Below are positions 9,247 to 20,216 of a stretch of 64,000 bases of DNA, piece after piece; the stretch's first letter is position 1; every line of letters begins with the position of its first letter. The stretch is from Nannochloropsis oceanica. Its lineage: Eukaryota > Sar > Eustigmatophyceae > Eustigmatales > Monodopsidaceae. A program made the position numbers and the translations under genes. Location: NCBI GenBank assembly GCA_004519485.1, contig CP038130.1, positions 1,470,449 through 1,534,448 of the forward strand. The letters are read 5' to 3'. The notes beneath the pieces are model-generated. The model searched no databases and had not been told where the DNA came from. It saw only the letters and a program-made list of their open reading frames with translations.

Positions 9247-9638
9247 TACAGAAAGTTACCTAAGTTTTTTGCTCTTTTTACTTTTTTGGGGTTTTAATCA
9301 CCATAACGAGCCTTGTTACCGGCATAAAGACATCTCCTTCTATCATATTTGGAGCACCAAAATAAGCCCGCCCCGTAGGGGAAGCTGCCGGCATCAGGCC
9401 ACTGGCGTTTTCGCGGGACGATGACGCCTTTCCGCTCTAAATAAGCCGCTCCTTTGGCTGCCGGTCATTCCGCACCAACGAGTGGGACTGATGCCGGCAG
9501 CTTCCCCTACGGGGCGGGCTTATTTTGGTGCTCCAAATATGATAGAAGGAGATGTCTTTATGCCGGTAACAAGGCTCGTTATGGTGATTAAAACCCCAAA
9601 AAAGTAAAAAGAGCAAAAAACTTACATAACTTTCTGTA
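9247..9638. mobile_element. MITE-like inverted-repeat element with 151-bp arms
   Basis: The left arm 9247-9397 and right arm 9488-9638 are inverted repeats of each other over 151 bp with only two mismatches (in the ACCTAAG/ATGTAAG region). A 90-bp spacer (9398-9487) separates them. The ends read TACAGAAAG...CTTTCTGTA, consistent with a TA target duplication as in Tc1/mariner-type elements. Other family members carry a further TAGTCCGTA outside the end, so the exact boundary is open. No transposase is encoded. Near-perfect arms imply recent insertion or arm homogenisation. Related fragments lie at 2251-2581, 7919-7948, 39143-39350 and 63937-64000. Confidence 0.85.
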
Positions 9639-10028
9639 GTATCAGCGTTGCAGCTCTTCAATCTCAAATCCGAGAGTATGTGACTATTTTTTCTCTGTTG
9701 AAGAAAAGGCGAAATGAAATAAAGACGATGAATCTCAAGCTGCGCACGTCTTGTTATCTACGTAAAGTCGAAAGGGTTTTCAATGCGACGTTAGTAAGAT
9801 TCAACCACCGTCAGATGAAGGGTTTGAAAGAGCTTCAGCAAGTATTTCTTTTTCTCTTTTTATTTGATCTTTTTCTCGCTCGCCAGAACCAAATTCAGAT
9901 AGAGTATTTGCGTCCACCCACCTCGCTGCCCAAAATATATACAACTCATTCACTCCCAAAATGGCAACAAAACTATCAAATATGACAGGGACCCTTTCAA
10001 CTTTTGACTCCAGACCAAAAACCCGACA
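9639..10028. other. Intergenic, 5' flank of GT61-like gene
   Basis: AT-rich sequence between the inverted-repeat element and the GT61-like start. No recognisable gene is present and no upstream exons of the subtilase remnant were found. Confidence 0.5.
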
Positions 10029-10801
10029 ATGGGTGCGTTTAGTAATACTAAACTCTCTCATTTCGAGAAGTTACCTTTTGCTTACACCAGTCTACTTATT
10101 GTGGCAACCACAGCATATTTGGGGCTGATTCGGGGACATATTTATGAGACCGCTTGTTGGCCAATTATGTCGCAGGCTGCTGCATCGGAAGGAAGCCATT
10201 CAAATATGGCCAACAAAACAGGATCTCATCGATCAACACCTGAGATGCTTGTGCAGACAATATATGGTACAAATATAAGTGGGAGGCCTATTTATGTCTC
10301 GTCCACTCATAGTAACCTGTATTATATCCCCACAACAACCATGTGGGATAACGTGTATAAGGGAATGCTTTTCGATGACAAACAGAAGATTGTGCCTTTT
10401 TCATCCTTTAATGCACTTGGAGGTTTAGATCGGGCTCCTCTCGAAGAGGGCCTCAAACCTCTTGTTACCATGGCTGATACCGAGGCCGATCGCATAGATG
10501 AAAACGTTGTCCTGATTACATTCTGGCATCAGTCATGGGGTCACTTGATAGACTCAATATGTGTTCTTACGGACTTCTTTTATCGCCATCGGCTTAATGA
10601 GCTAGGGTACAAGGTCATGCTTTCAGTACCAGAATGCCCATGGGCAGAAAATGTACTCGAAATTGCACGAACGCTACTTGGAAATCATTTCGTCAACCTC
10701 CGGGAGCTTGAAGATTCAAAACGACTCCTGTCGTTTCAAGAAGTAATCCTTGTTCACCAGGCGCCTTCCAAGGTGTCCTTTTTGAGTTTTCCACAAAATG
10801 T
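10029..10801 (+). CDS. GT61-like glycosyltransferase, 5' part
   Basis: About 258 codons are open from ATG 10029 into the N gap. The N-terminus has a short cytoplasmic stretch and one hydrophobic segment at about residues 17-34, a type II Golgi anchor. The segment FWHQSWGHLIDSICVLTDFF resembles the conserved region of GT61 (DUF563) enzymes that precedes the missing C-terminal half. The diagnostic HGAGLTN-type motif would lie in or beyond the gap. It is not a copy of the complete GT61 gene at 39900-41459. Third in a same-strand run after the WbsX-like and double-domain glycosyltransferase genes. Family assignment is moderate because only the N-terminal half is seen. Confidence 0.6.
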
Positions 10802-10901
10802 NNNNNNNNNNNNNNNNNNNNNNNNNNNNNNNNNNNNNNNNNNNNNNNNNNNNNNNNNNNNNNNNNNNNNNNNNNNNNNNNNNNNNNNNNNNNNNNNNNN
10901 N
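10802..10901. other. Assembly gap of 100 N
   Basis: Exactly 100 undetermined bases, the usual placeholder for a gap of unknown size. The left side breaks the GT61-like gene. The right side begins at TACGGCTGAG, the same base where the second copy of this block begins to match (44265). Confidence 0.98.
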
Positions 10902-11364
10902 TACGGCTGAGACAAAGGCTCGGCAGACGACAGGAAGCGAGATAAGGCGGCTGCAGGAGGAGATCGCGCACTTGAAGGAGGTGCTAGAGGACGAGCGGGT
11001 GAGGGCCATCAAGGTGGAGAACGACTGGAAGTACATCGTCAGAGACCTGCAACAACGACAAACACTCGCACCGGTGCAAACCTTAGCGGCGGTATGGGCA
11101 CGACCACCTGCGGCTGCAACAACTGTAACGGCAGCGGGTGCAGATACGTCGGTGGCAAATGAGAAAGCAGCTGCTGAGTGGGAGGAGAGAAGGGAGGACA
11201 AAGGCGGGGATATAGGGATATCGAAAATGGAGCTTGAAAAAGTGAAATTACGGTGCATGCTGGCGATTCAAAAGGCAGAGCGCCGGGCGGAGGCCTACAA
11301 ACGTAAGTGTTTGGAGCTGCACGAGCGGTGGAAGGCAGTGGGCAGTGTAGTCGAAGGATTGTAA
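10902..11364 (+). CDS. Coiled-coil protein, 3' end (partial copy)
   Basis: The frame that reads EIRRLQEEIAHLKEVLEDER to a stop at 11362-11364 is the C-terminal end of the coiled-coil gene complete at 42835-44724. It has charged heptad-type sequence, an Ala/Thr-rich break (WARPPAAATT) and a final helix (KCLELHERWK). Everything upstream is lost in the gap. The last residues differ from the other copy by one in-frame codon (AVGSV versus AGSV). Probably the same locus assembled twice. Confidence 0.6.
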
Positions 11365-12082
11365 AAAAAATAAGGAAAGAAATAGTGCCACAGCCACAGC
11401 CTTGTCTCCCTTTCCCTGTTTTTCATGAAGTTACGTTTTTATTGCCTTCACTGCGTTTAACCTCCATTGTTATTCTCCACAAAGTATCCAGCTAGTGACG
11501 CTGAAGCTCTCGATGTAATGGCAGTCAAAGCCAGCTCCTTCGGGCTACAATCAGACTCGTTCTGGCATTTTTGGGGCTGAGCGACACCCACCATCTCTCC
11601 TTAACCGGAGGTACAAGCTTACTTGAGAAGCCATTGGACCTTGCACTCTCCTATGTGCTGCTGATGATGGATCCCATGACGTGTAGTCCATAGTCGTGGC
11701 AGGCACGTCACTGGACAGCAAGGACCTACTGAGGCGCCATTCCCGAAGCTCTTGCCGGTGAAGAAGTTCATGTCCTCCGGGAGGGAGATGGCGTTGGCGC
11801 TCTTGCCCTTGACTTGGCTGGAGCAATAAACGTCGGTCGGTGGGAGAAGGGGGTAGTGGAAAGGGGGACGTGGGGGGGGAGGGGGAACTCAGGCGAAGGC
11901 AAGCATGCACAACAAAACACACAGACACATTCTATTCTGTTTTCCTCTCCCTTGACCACAGCTTCAAATGATATGTAGTGCAATGTCTCCTCTTCATGGC
12001 CAGGAAAGGGTGGTCGGTGCTGTTGCGCCAGTGCGATGCAGGGCCTGCTGCTACGTGTTAGCACTCGACACGCTACTATTGC
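11365..12082. other. Non-coding stretch after coiled-coil gene
   Basis: 3' flank of the coiled-coil gene followed by GC-rich sequence with G/C homopolymers. Several indel differences separate it from 44725-45405. No gene is supported. Confidence 0.4.
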
Positions 12083-12385
12083 TTAAGCTGGTGCGGTTCC
12101 GGATCTTGATGTTCCATGCAAGAAAGACATACATAAGCACTTGTAGAGAAGAGAAACCAAGGGGTAAATGACCAAGGAATAAAGCTGATCGATGCGGGAT
12201 CGTACCTTTAAATGTACGAGGCCCAGGACGCTGGCCACAAGGCAAAAAAGAAATGTGTTATTTAGGAGCGAAGAAAAGGAACAAAGCCAGGCAAGTAGTG
12301 ACGGGATGGATGGAAGTGTCTGTTTCATTGATGTTGCTATGGTTGTTGCTATGGTTGCTGTTGTTGTACAATTTATCAAGTTCAT
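12083..12385 (-). CDS. Possible small membrane protein (frame-broken copy)
   Basis: This minus-strand frame matches the ORF at 45406-45738 for its first 80 or so residues: hydrophobic NNTFLFCLVASVLGLVHL and LYSLVIYPLVSLL. It then shifts because of two extra bases (TTCTCTTCTCTAC versus TTCTCTTCTAC on the minus strand). No family is recognised. It overlaps nothing else convincing, but hydrophobicity arises easily here from CAA/CAT-rich complement, so it may be spurious. Confidence 0.25.
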   Translation of the reverse strand: MNLINCTTTATIATTIATSMKQTLPSIPSLLAWLCSFSSLLNNTFLFCLVASVLGLVHLKVRSRIDQLYSLVIYPLVSLLYKCLCMSFLHGTSRSGTAPA

Positions 12386-12510
12386 GTTGTTTAGGAGGAG
12401 CAGATGTGAGGAGCCTAGTGAGGGGCTCCTTATGTTCCATGCAATTGTCCTTGCGTGAAATAATTGATAAAGTAAGCTATCGAGCTCTTCAATATGTCGT
12501 TTTTAACACA

Positions 12511-13664
12511 ATGCCTCACGCACAAAATCAAACAGGCCCCCTCCTTGACATCCGATCAGAACCATTAAAAAAGCACGGTCAAAGGAAGCGGTCTGCGCCC
12601 GAATCAAATCAACACACACAGGTCATCCGCGTTATGCATCACCAGCACAAGGGTGACAAAGATCAGCAGCGGGGGTCAGAGCACGACCCTCTCCTTCTTC
12701 TGCAGCAAGAAGCTGCGCTCGTGGACGTGGGTGGGGAGGTGGAGCCCCGCCAAACGTGCCCGCACCTCACCTGCTTCGCATCTTCACATCTCCCCGGACG
12801 ACCTTGCCTCCTCGTCACCCCAGGCCGCTGCATGACTGTGGAGCGAGGTCGAACCTTGGGTTTGTCTGGGGTGGCAAGTGCGCCGTTCACTGCTCACGGT
12901 ACGTGAATGCTGATGCGGAGGCACATTTCTTTGCGTCCCTGACGGCGGCAGCGTGAGGAGAGATGGAGGGATGTGGTAACCGGGGAAAGCAGTGGGGAAG
13001 GCAGGGGCGGAAGGCGGCCTCAATACTGCCACTTGGCATGCCCTTTCCGAACGGTGGAGGGAGGTCAAGGCAGGAGGAAGGATAAAAGGGCACGGCCTGG
13101 TGTTGTCGTTGAGCGACTTGTCCGTGTGGTGCTACCTTTGCAGCAGCTACGTCAAGCATGACCGACTTGTTCCTTTCTTGGTGCGGGCCGAGGCCCTGAA
13201 GTTTAACACTCCCGACAAGACAGCGCTGCTGGCAGGAATTCAGACGCGCTTTCAGACGGGGCTCGTGCTGCCGAACGGAATGGACGACGCCGGAAGAGGA
13301 GAAGGAGGGTGTGGCGGATGTTAAACCTACGCCTGCCCAATGTGTTTTTGAGCACCTCAAGGCTTGCAAGTCTCCTGGCTAAAACCGTACGAGTAGGGTC
13401 CTGTGGCCGAGGCTCAGGCTCGCGGCGACCTGCGGAGCGTGTTGGTGTTAAGCGAGGGCGAGGCTGATGGGGAGGAGGAGGGAGAAATAATAGAGATGGG
13501 AATGGGAGGGGAAATCATGGTAATGCCGTCAGAGAAGGAAGAGGTACGGGAGGCCTTGGCAGCAGGCAAGGAGCTGGGTGGTTGTGCGGGTAGGTTTGGG
13601 TGGGATAGCTGCAGGGCCTCAAGACGTGGAAGTGATGCTGCGGCAAATGCTTGAGGCGACCTGA
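12511..13664 (+). pseudogene. zf-UBP domain protein, frameshifted copy
   Basis: The gene encodes a UBP-type zinc finger, the ubiquitin-C-terminus-binding fold of HDAC6, BRAP and many deubiquitinases. In this copy the N-terminal cysteine region is out of frame near 12770-12900. The later part is in frame: GHGLVLSLSDLSVWCYLCSS followed by YVKHDRLVPF. The tail is acidic (EGEADGEEEGEII). The consensus stop is TGA 13662-13664, about 384 residues in all. The other copy (45864-47016) is intact where this one is broken and broken where this one is intact. The frameshifts are therefore probably sequencing errors and the gene functional. The start at 12511 is the first in-frame ATG with sensible sequence. 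Confidence 0.7.
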
Positions 13665-13779
13665 GAACGGACGGAAATCCGATGAGATTATATCTTTTCG
13701 ATATGCGCCTCCCTTCCCATTTCTCCCACTATATTATGGCGTGGCACCAACATTTATGCTCGATTAAGAAGTCAGGCGG

Positions 13780-16700
13780 GTGACCGCCGTTTCTCCCCAC
13801 TTTTTGCGTAACCGTTAGAGCACGAAGCGACTCGCTCGAGAAAACACATAGGGTTGCGTCGATGGTCGTAACCCACATCAGCAGTAGGCGGAGATCCTAT
13901 CGCCCTCCATCCGATGGTGGTATTGTGGTTGCATGAAAGTCCTTAGAGGTCATGGTCTTATGCGAGGGGCAAGCAACAAGCGAGGGCCGTTCTCATTCCA
14001 AACTTTTGCTCTCTCGTCTCACTCTTCCCACCTGGCGATTCAAGCGCCTACAAAAACGCGTCACCTCGATGATTCGGGGGCTGTACCAAATATGGAACCA
14101 GTCATGGACATTCACAGAGGCATCGTGAGGATTTCGAGGAGCCCGTTGTGGCACTTGTTTGCGAAGGGGCGGCAAGGCGAAGGGAATGAGTCTCCGTGCT
14201 TGAACACCTTTCGCGTTCCCTTCTCACCCCATGGATGTGATTGAGCAGTATCCGCGTTGTAATTTGATCGCGTCTGTGGCCATTACATGTCACTTAAAGA
14301 AAATATGCCGAGAGACTATCAATATGTGGCACGGCAGGTGTATGGGCCACGAGCAGTTGGTACTTGGAGGGGACCTCGGCTCAGAGAGGGCATGTATGAT
14401 AACGTACGCTAGCCATCGGCAAAGTATTGGAGCTTCATATCCGATGTACCAGTCGGATGGGGCATGAAGCCGAGTCATCTATGACTGGCCCCGATGAAGT
14501 TTTATATTTGTCCAATGCCCAACCTTGCCTGCTTGCTGGCCGTCCAGACTAAGAAAAGGCCTGGTCGCCATGCCACGAGACAGCCAAGTACGCCAAATGC
14601 AGCAGTAATATCTATGCTTGTAAATACTATGATGCCATTAAAATCTTGCGCTTGGCCAGGTCTTGGTCTTACTGCGGCTGCTGCAGCCCCCATGAGCTTC
14701 GTTTCGACGCCGCCTTACAACGACAGTGTGGAACTCGGTCCTACTTAGGGGGATGAAATAATCAAGAGAAGGATTGCAACGAGCCAGTAAAAAAAGAAAA
14801 TATGCAAAACAAACAACTCTTCATGCGGCCCTGCACCGTTTTCCCTCCTCCCATCCCCTCCCTCACATGTATTTCCTTGGTAAGCACTCTGTGGCCTCTT
14901 CTCGTGCTCTGCCTCCTTCCTGTCCTTCTTGTCCTTCTTATTCTTCTCTATCTTTTCTCCTCTTCTTATCCTATGTCCATACGCCCACCTGTGTTGTCTC
15001 CATCCTCCTTCTCCTCCTCTTTTTCCCTTCCTCCTTCTGCTCTCTTCCCTCCTCTTCTTTTTCTTCCACCTATTTCGTCTCCTCCTTTTCGAGCATCTTG
15101 AACACCAATCCCTCTTCCTTCCCTCCACACATCGTATTAGTCTCCTCTGAGTATACTAGAGATTCTCCCTCTGTCTTGAATGTGGTCCCACATGCCCTTT
15201 CCGTCCTGCCGTCCCGCTGTCGCCCAGCACGCCTGCACTCATCCTTAATGGCTTACGCGAAGTGCTTCTGTATGCTATCTGTGAGCGGGGGCGTGTGTCA
15301 AAAGAGGGAGAGAAGAGTCAATATCTGTGTAGGATATTCACAGGGAGGACGTAGCTCAGGTCCGCGCACGCACGCACAGGCGACATATGCCTCCCTCAAT
15401 CAGCCTCATCGGCGCCAGCTCTGACGCGACCTTCTGGTAAGTGATGAAATAGAGAGGGAAAAGGTAAAGCGGGGCGTATCGAGGGCTTCGCGCCATAGTG
15501 GTGGCGTTAGAAATGGGTGGTGTTTTGGAGGGAACGGAAATCGGGGGGCGGGTTGACCTTGCTTGGCTAGACATTGGTAAGTCAAGTATGGGCTGTTACG
15601 CCAGGAAGTAGACGACTGCATCACTACATTTTATCAACGTATGCCTCGCAATCCCTGCGGTCAGTAGCGTAATTCCGATATATGTGGCTTTAGTAGGAAG
15701 TAAGCCTGACACTTGCATTCTATACCGCGCGTGGCATTCAGATTCGCTGTGTTTTTGCTTTTCTTTGGGAAGGGGTGGTAATGGTGGGTGACCGCCGTTT
15801 CTTCCCACATTATTTTTGCGTAACCGTTAGAGCACGAAGCGACTCGCTCGAGAAAACACATAGGGTTGCGTCGATGGTCGTAACCCACATCAGCAGTAGG
15901 TGGAGATCCTATCGCCCTCCATCCGATGGTGATATTGTGGTTGCATGAAAGTCCTTAGAGGTCATGGTCTTATGCGAGGGGCAAGCAACAAGCGAGGCCG
16001 TTCTCATTCCAAACTTTTGCTCTCTCGTCTCACTCTTCCCACCTGGCGATTCAAGCGCCTACAAAAACGCGTCACCTCGATGATTCGGGGGCTGTACCAA
16101 ATATGGAACCAGTCATGGACATTCACAGAGGCATCGTGAGGATTTCGAGGAGCCCGTTGTGGCACTTGTTTGCGAAGGGGCGGCAAGGCGAAGGGAATGA
16201 GTCTCCGTGCTTGAACACCTTTCGCGTTCCCTTCTCACCCCATGGATGTGATTGAGCAGTATCCGCGTTGTAATTTGATCGCGTCTGTGGCCATTACATG
16301 TCACTTAAAGAAAATATGCCGAGAGACTATCAATATGTGGCACGGCAGGTGTATGGGCCACGAGCAGTTGGTACTTGGAGGGGACCTCGGCTCAGAGAGG
16401 GCATGTATGATAACGTACGCTAGCCATCGGCAAAGTATTGGAGCTTCAATATCCGATGTACCAGTCGGATGGGGCATGAAGCCGAGTCATCTATGACTGG
16501 CCCCGATGAAGTTTTATATTTGTCCAATGCCCAACCTTGCCTGCTTGCTGGCCGTCCAGACTAAGAAAAGGCCTGGTCGCCATGCCACGAGACAGCCAAG
16601 TACGCCAAATGCAGCAGTAATATCTATGCTTGTAAATACTATGATGCCATTAAAATCTTGCGCTTGGCCAGGTCTTGGTCTTACTGCGGCTGCTGCAGCC

Positions 16701-19700
16701 CCCATGAGCTTCGTTTCGACGCCGCCTTACAACGACAGTGTGGAACTCGGTCCTACTTAGGGGGATGAAATAATCAAGAGAAGGATTGCAACGAGCCAGT
16801 AAAAAAAGAAAATATGCAAAACAAACAACTCTTCATGCGGCCCTGCACCGTTTTCCCTCCTCCCATCCCCTCCCTCACATGTATTTCCTTGGTAAGCACT
16901 CTGTGGCCTCTTTCTCGTGCTCTGCCTCCTTCCTGTCCTTCTTGTCCTTCTTATTCTTCTCTATCTTTTCTCCTCTTCTTATCCTATGTCCATACGCCCA
17001 CCTGTGTTGTCTCCATCCTCCTTCTCCTCCTCTTTTTCCCTTCCTCCTTCTGCTCTCTTCCCTCCTCTTCTTTTTCTTCCACCTATTTCGTCTCCTCCTT
17101 TTCGAGCATCTTGAACACCAATCCCTCTTCCTTCCCTCCACACATCGTATTAGTCTCCTCTGAGTATACTAGAGATTCTCCCTCTGTCTTGAATGTGGTC
17201 CCACATGCCCTTTCCGTCCTGCCGTCCCGCTGTCGCCCAGCACGCCTGCACTCATCCTTAATGGCTTACGCGAAGTGCTTCTGTATGCTATCTGTGAGCG
17301 GGGGCGTGTGTCAAAAGAGGGAGAGAAGAGTCAATATCTGTGTAGGATATTCACAGGGAGGACGTAGCTCAGGTCCGCGCACGCACGCACAGGCGACATA
17401 TGCCTCCCTCAATCAGCCTCATCGGCGCCAGCTCTGACGCGACCTTCTGGTAAGTGATGAAATAGAGAGGGAAAAGGTAAAGCGGGCGTATCGAGGGCTT
17501 CGCGCCATAGTGGTGGCGTTAGAAATGGGTGGTGTTTTGGAGGGAACGGAAATCGGGGGGCGGGTTGACCTTGCTTGGCTAGACATTGGTAAGTCAAGTA
17601 TGGGCTGTTACGCCAGGAAGTAGACGACTGCATCACTACATTTTATCAACGTATGCCTCGCAATCCCTGCGGTCAGTAGCGTAATTCCGATATATGTGGC
17701 TTTAGTAGGAAGTAAGCCTGACACTTGCATTCTATACCGCGCGTGGCATTCAGATTCGCTGTGTTTTTGCTTTTCTTTGGGAAGGGGTGGTAATGGTGGG
17801 TGACCGCCGTTTCTTCCCACATTATTTTTGCGTAACCGTTAGAGCACGAAGCGACTCGCTCGAGAAAACACATAGGGTTGCGTCGATGGTCGTAACCCAC
17901 ATCAGCAGTAGGTGGAGATCCTATCGCCCTCCATCCGATGGTGATATTGTGGTTGCATGAAAGTCCTTAGAGGTCATGGTCTTATGCGAGGGGCAAGCAA
18001 CAAGCGAGGCCGTTCTCATTCCAAACTTTTGCTCTCTCGTCTCACTCTTCCCACCTGGCGATTCAAGCGCCTACAAAAACGCGTCACCTCGATGATTCGG
18101 GGGCTGTACCAAATATGGAACCAGTCATGGACATTCACAGAGGCATCGTGAGGATTTCGAGGAGCCCGTTGTGGCACTTGTTTGCGAAGGGGCGGCAAGG
18201 CGAAGGGAATGAGTCTCCGTGCTTGAACACCTTTCGCGTTCCCTTCTCACCCCATGGATGTGATTGAGCAGTATCCGCGTTGTAATTTGATCGCGTCTGT
18301 GGCCATTACATGTCACTTAAAGAAAATATGCCGAGAGACTATCAATATGTGGCACGGCAGGTGTATGGGCCACGAGCAGTTGGTACTTGGAGGGGACCTC
18401 GGCTCAGAGAGGGCATGTATGATAACGTACGCTAGCCATCGGCAAAGTATTGGAGCTTCAATATCCGATGTACCAGTCGGATGGGGCATGAAGCCGAGTC
18501 ATCTATGACTGGCCCCGATGAAGTTTTATATTTGTCCAATGCCCAACCTTGCCTGCTTGCTGGCCGTCCAGACTAAGAAAAGGCCTGGTCGCCATGCCAC
18601 GAGACAGCCAAGTACGCCAAATGCAGCAGTAATATCTATGCTTGTAAATACTATGATGCCATTAAAATCTTGCGCTTGGCCAGGTCTTGGTCTTACTGCG
18701 GCTGCTGCAGCCCCCATGAGCTTCGTTTCGACGCCGCCTTACAACGACAGTGTGGAACTCGGTCCTACTTAGGGGGATGAAATAATCAAGAGAAGGATTG
18801 CAACGAGCCAGTAAAAAAAGAAAATATGCAAAACAAACAACTCTTCATGCGGCCCTGCACCGTTTTCCCTCCTCCCATCCCCTCCCTCACATGTATTTCC
18901 TTGGTAAGCACTCTGTGGCCTCTTTCTCGTGCTCTGCCTCCTTCCTGTCCTTCTTGTCCTTCTTATTCTTCTCTATCTTTTCTCCTCTTCTTATCCTATG
19001 TCCATACGCCCACCTGTGTTGTCTCCATCCTCCTTCTCCTCCTCTTTTTCCCTTCCTCCTTCTGCTCTCTTCCCTCCTCTTCTTTTTCTTCCACCTATTT
19101 CGTCTCCTCCTTTTCGAGCATCTTGAACACCAATCCCTCTTCCTTCCCTCCACACATCGTATTAGTCTCCTCTGAGTATACTAGAGCTTCTCCCTCTGTC
19201 TTGAATGTGGTCCCACATGCCCTTTCCGTCCTGCCGTCCCGCTGTCGCCCAGCACGCCTGCACTCATCCTTAATGGCTTACGCGAAGTGCTTCTGTATGC
19301 TACCTGTGAGCGGGGGCGTATGTCAAAAGAGGGAGAGAAGAGTCAATATCTGTGTAGGATATTCACAGGGAGGACGTAGCTCAGGTCCGCGCACGCACGC
19401 ACAGGCGACATATGCCTCCCTCAATCAGCCTCATCGGCGCCAGCTCTGACGCGACCTTCTGGTAAGTGATGAAATAGAGAGGGAAAAGGTAAAGCGGGCG
19501 TATCGAGGGCTTTGCGCCATAATGGTGGCGTTAGAAATGGGTGGTGTTTTGGAGGGAACGGAAATCGGGGGGCGGGTTGACCTTGCTTGGCTAGACATTG
19601 GTAAGTCAAGTATGGGCTGTTACGCCAGGAAGTAGACGACTGCATCACTACATTTTATCAACGTATGCCTCGCAATCCCTGCGGTCAGTAGCGTAATTCC

Positions 19701-20144
19701 GATATATGTGGCTTTAGTAGGAAGTAAGCCTGACACTTGCATTCTATACCGCGCGTGGCATTCAGATTCGCTGTGTTTTTGCTTTTCTTTGGGAAGGGGT
19801 GGTAATGGTGGGTGACCGCCGTTTCTTCCCACATTATTTTTGCGTAACCGTTAGAGCACGAAGCGACTCGCTCGAGAAAACACATAGGGTTGCGTCGATG
19901 GTCGTAACCCACATCAGCAGTAGGTGGAGATCCTATCGCCCTCCATCCGATGGTGATATTGTGGTTGCATGAAAGTCCTTAGAGGTCATGGTCTTATGCG
20001 AGGGGCAAGCAACAAGCGAGGCCGTTCTCATTCCAAACTTTTGCTCTCTCGTCTCACTCTTCCCACCTGGCGATTCAAGCGCCTACAAAAACGCGTCACC
20101 TCGATGATTCGGGGGCTGTACCAAATATGGAACCAGTCATGGAC
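13780..20144 (+). repeat. Tandem array, 2,012-bp unit, about 3.2 copies
   Basis: Units begin at 13780, 15788, 17800 and 19812. The first is 2,008 bp, the next two are 2,012 bp, and the last is cut after 333 bp at 20144. Units 2 and 3 differ by about five substitutions (for example near 19185, 19303, 19320, 19512 and 19522), so they are real and distinct. Each unit contains several short frames (for example 15945-16139), a 250-bp pyrimidine-rich tract (about 16900-17150) and GTAAG motifs near 16890, 17450 and 17589 that could be splice donors. I recognise no protein, rRNA, snRNA or tRNA. It could be a local satellite, an amplified intron-bearing gene or a non-coding RNA locus. Confidence 0.9.
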
Positions 20145-20216
20145 GTATGGTTGAATTACATCGTATGATATCCTCGTTTTTAATATCCCCACATCTGTAG
20201 GCGGCTTCAGCAAGAT

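Noticed and set aside
9680-10061. Minus-strand 86-codon and plus-strand 101-codon frames upstream of the GT61-like gene
   Set aside because: Short, without motif or codon bias, and overlapping the GT61 start. Checked as candidate upstream subtilase exons and found unrelated.
14774-15424. 216-codon frame inside the tandem unit, repeated at 16814, 18826 and 50166
   Set aside because: It is driven by a pyrimidine tract that keeps several frames open at once. The frame shifts between units by an indel, and no motif is recognisable.
13780-15788. 5S rRNA, snRNA or spliced-leader gene in the 2,012-bp unit
   Set aside because: A unit of about 2 kb would suit such loci, but I found no 5S internal control region, U2/U6-like core or other conserved RNA sequence on either strand.
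13780-20144. CRISPR-like array
   Set aside because: The repeats are 2 kb long, directly adjacent, without unique spacers, in a eukaryotic genome.
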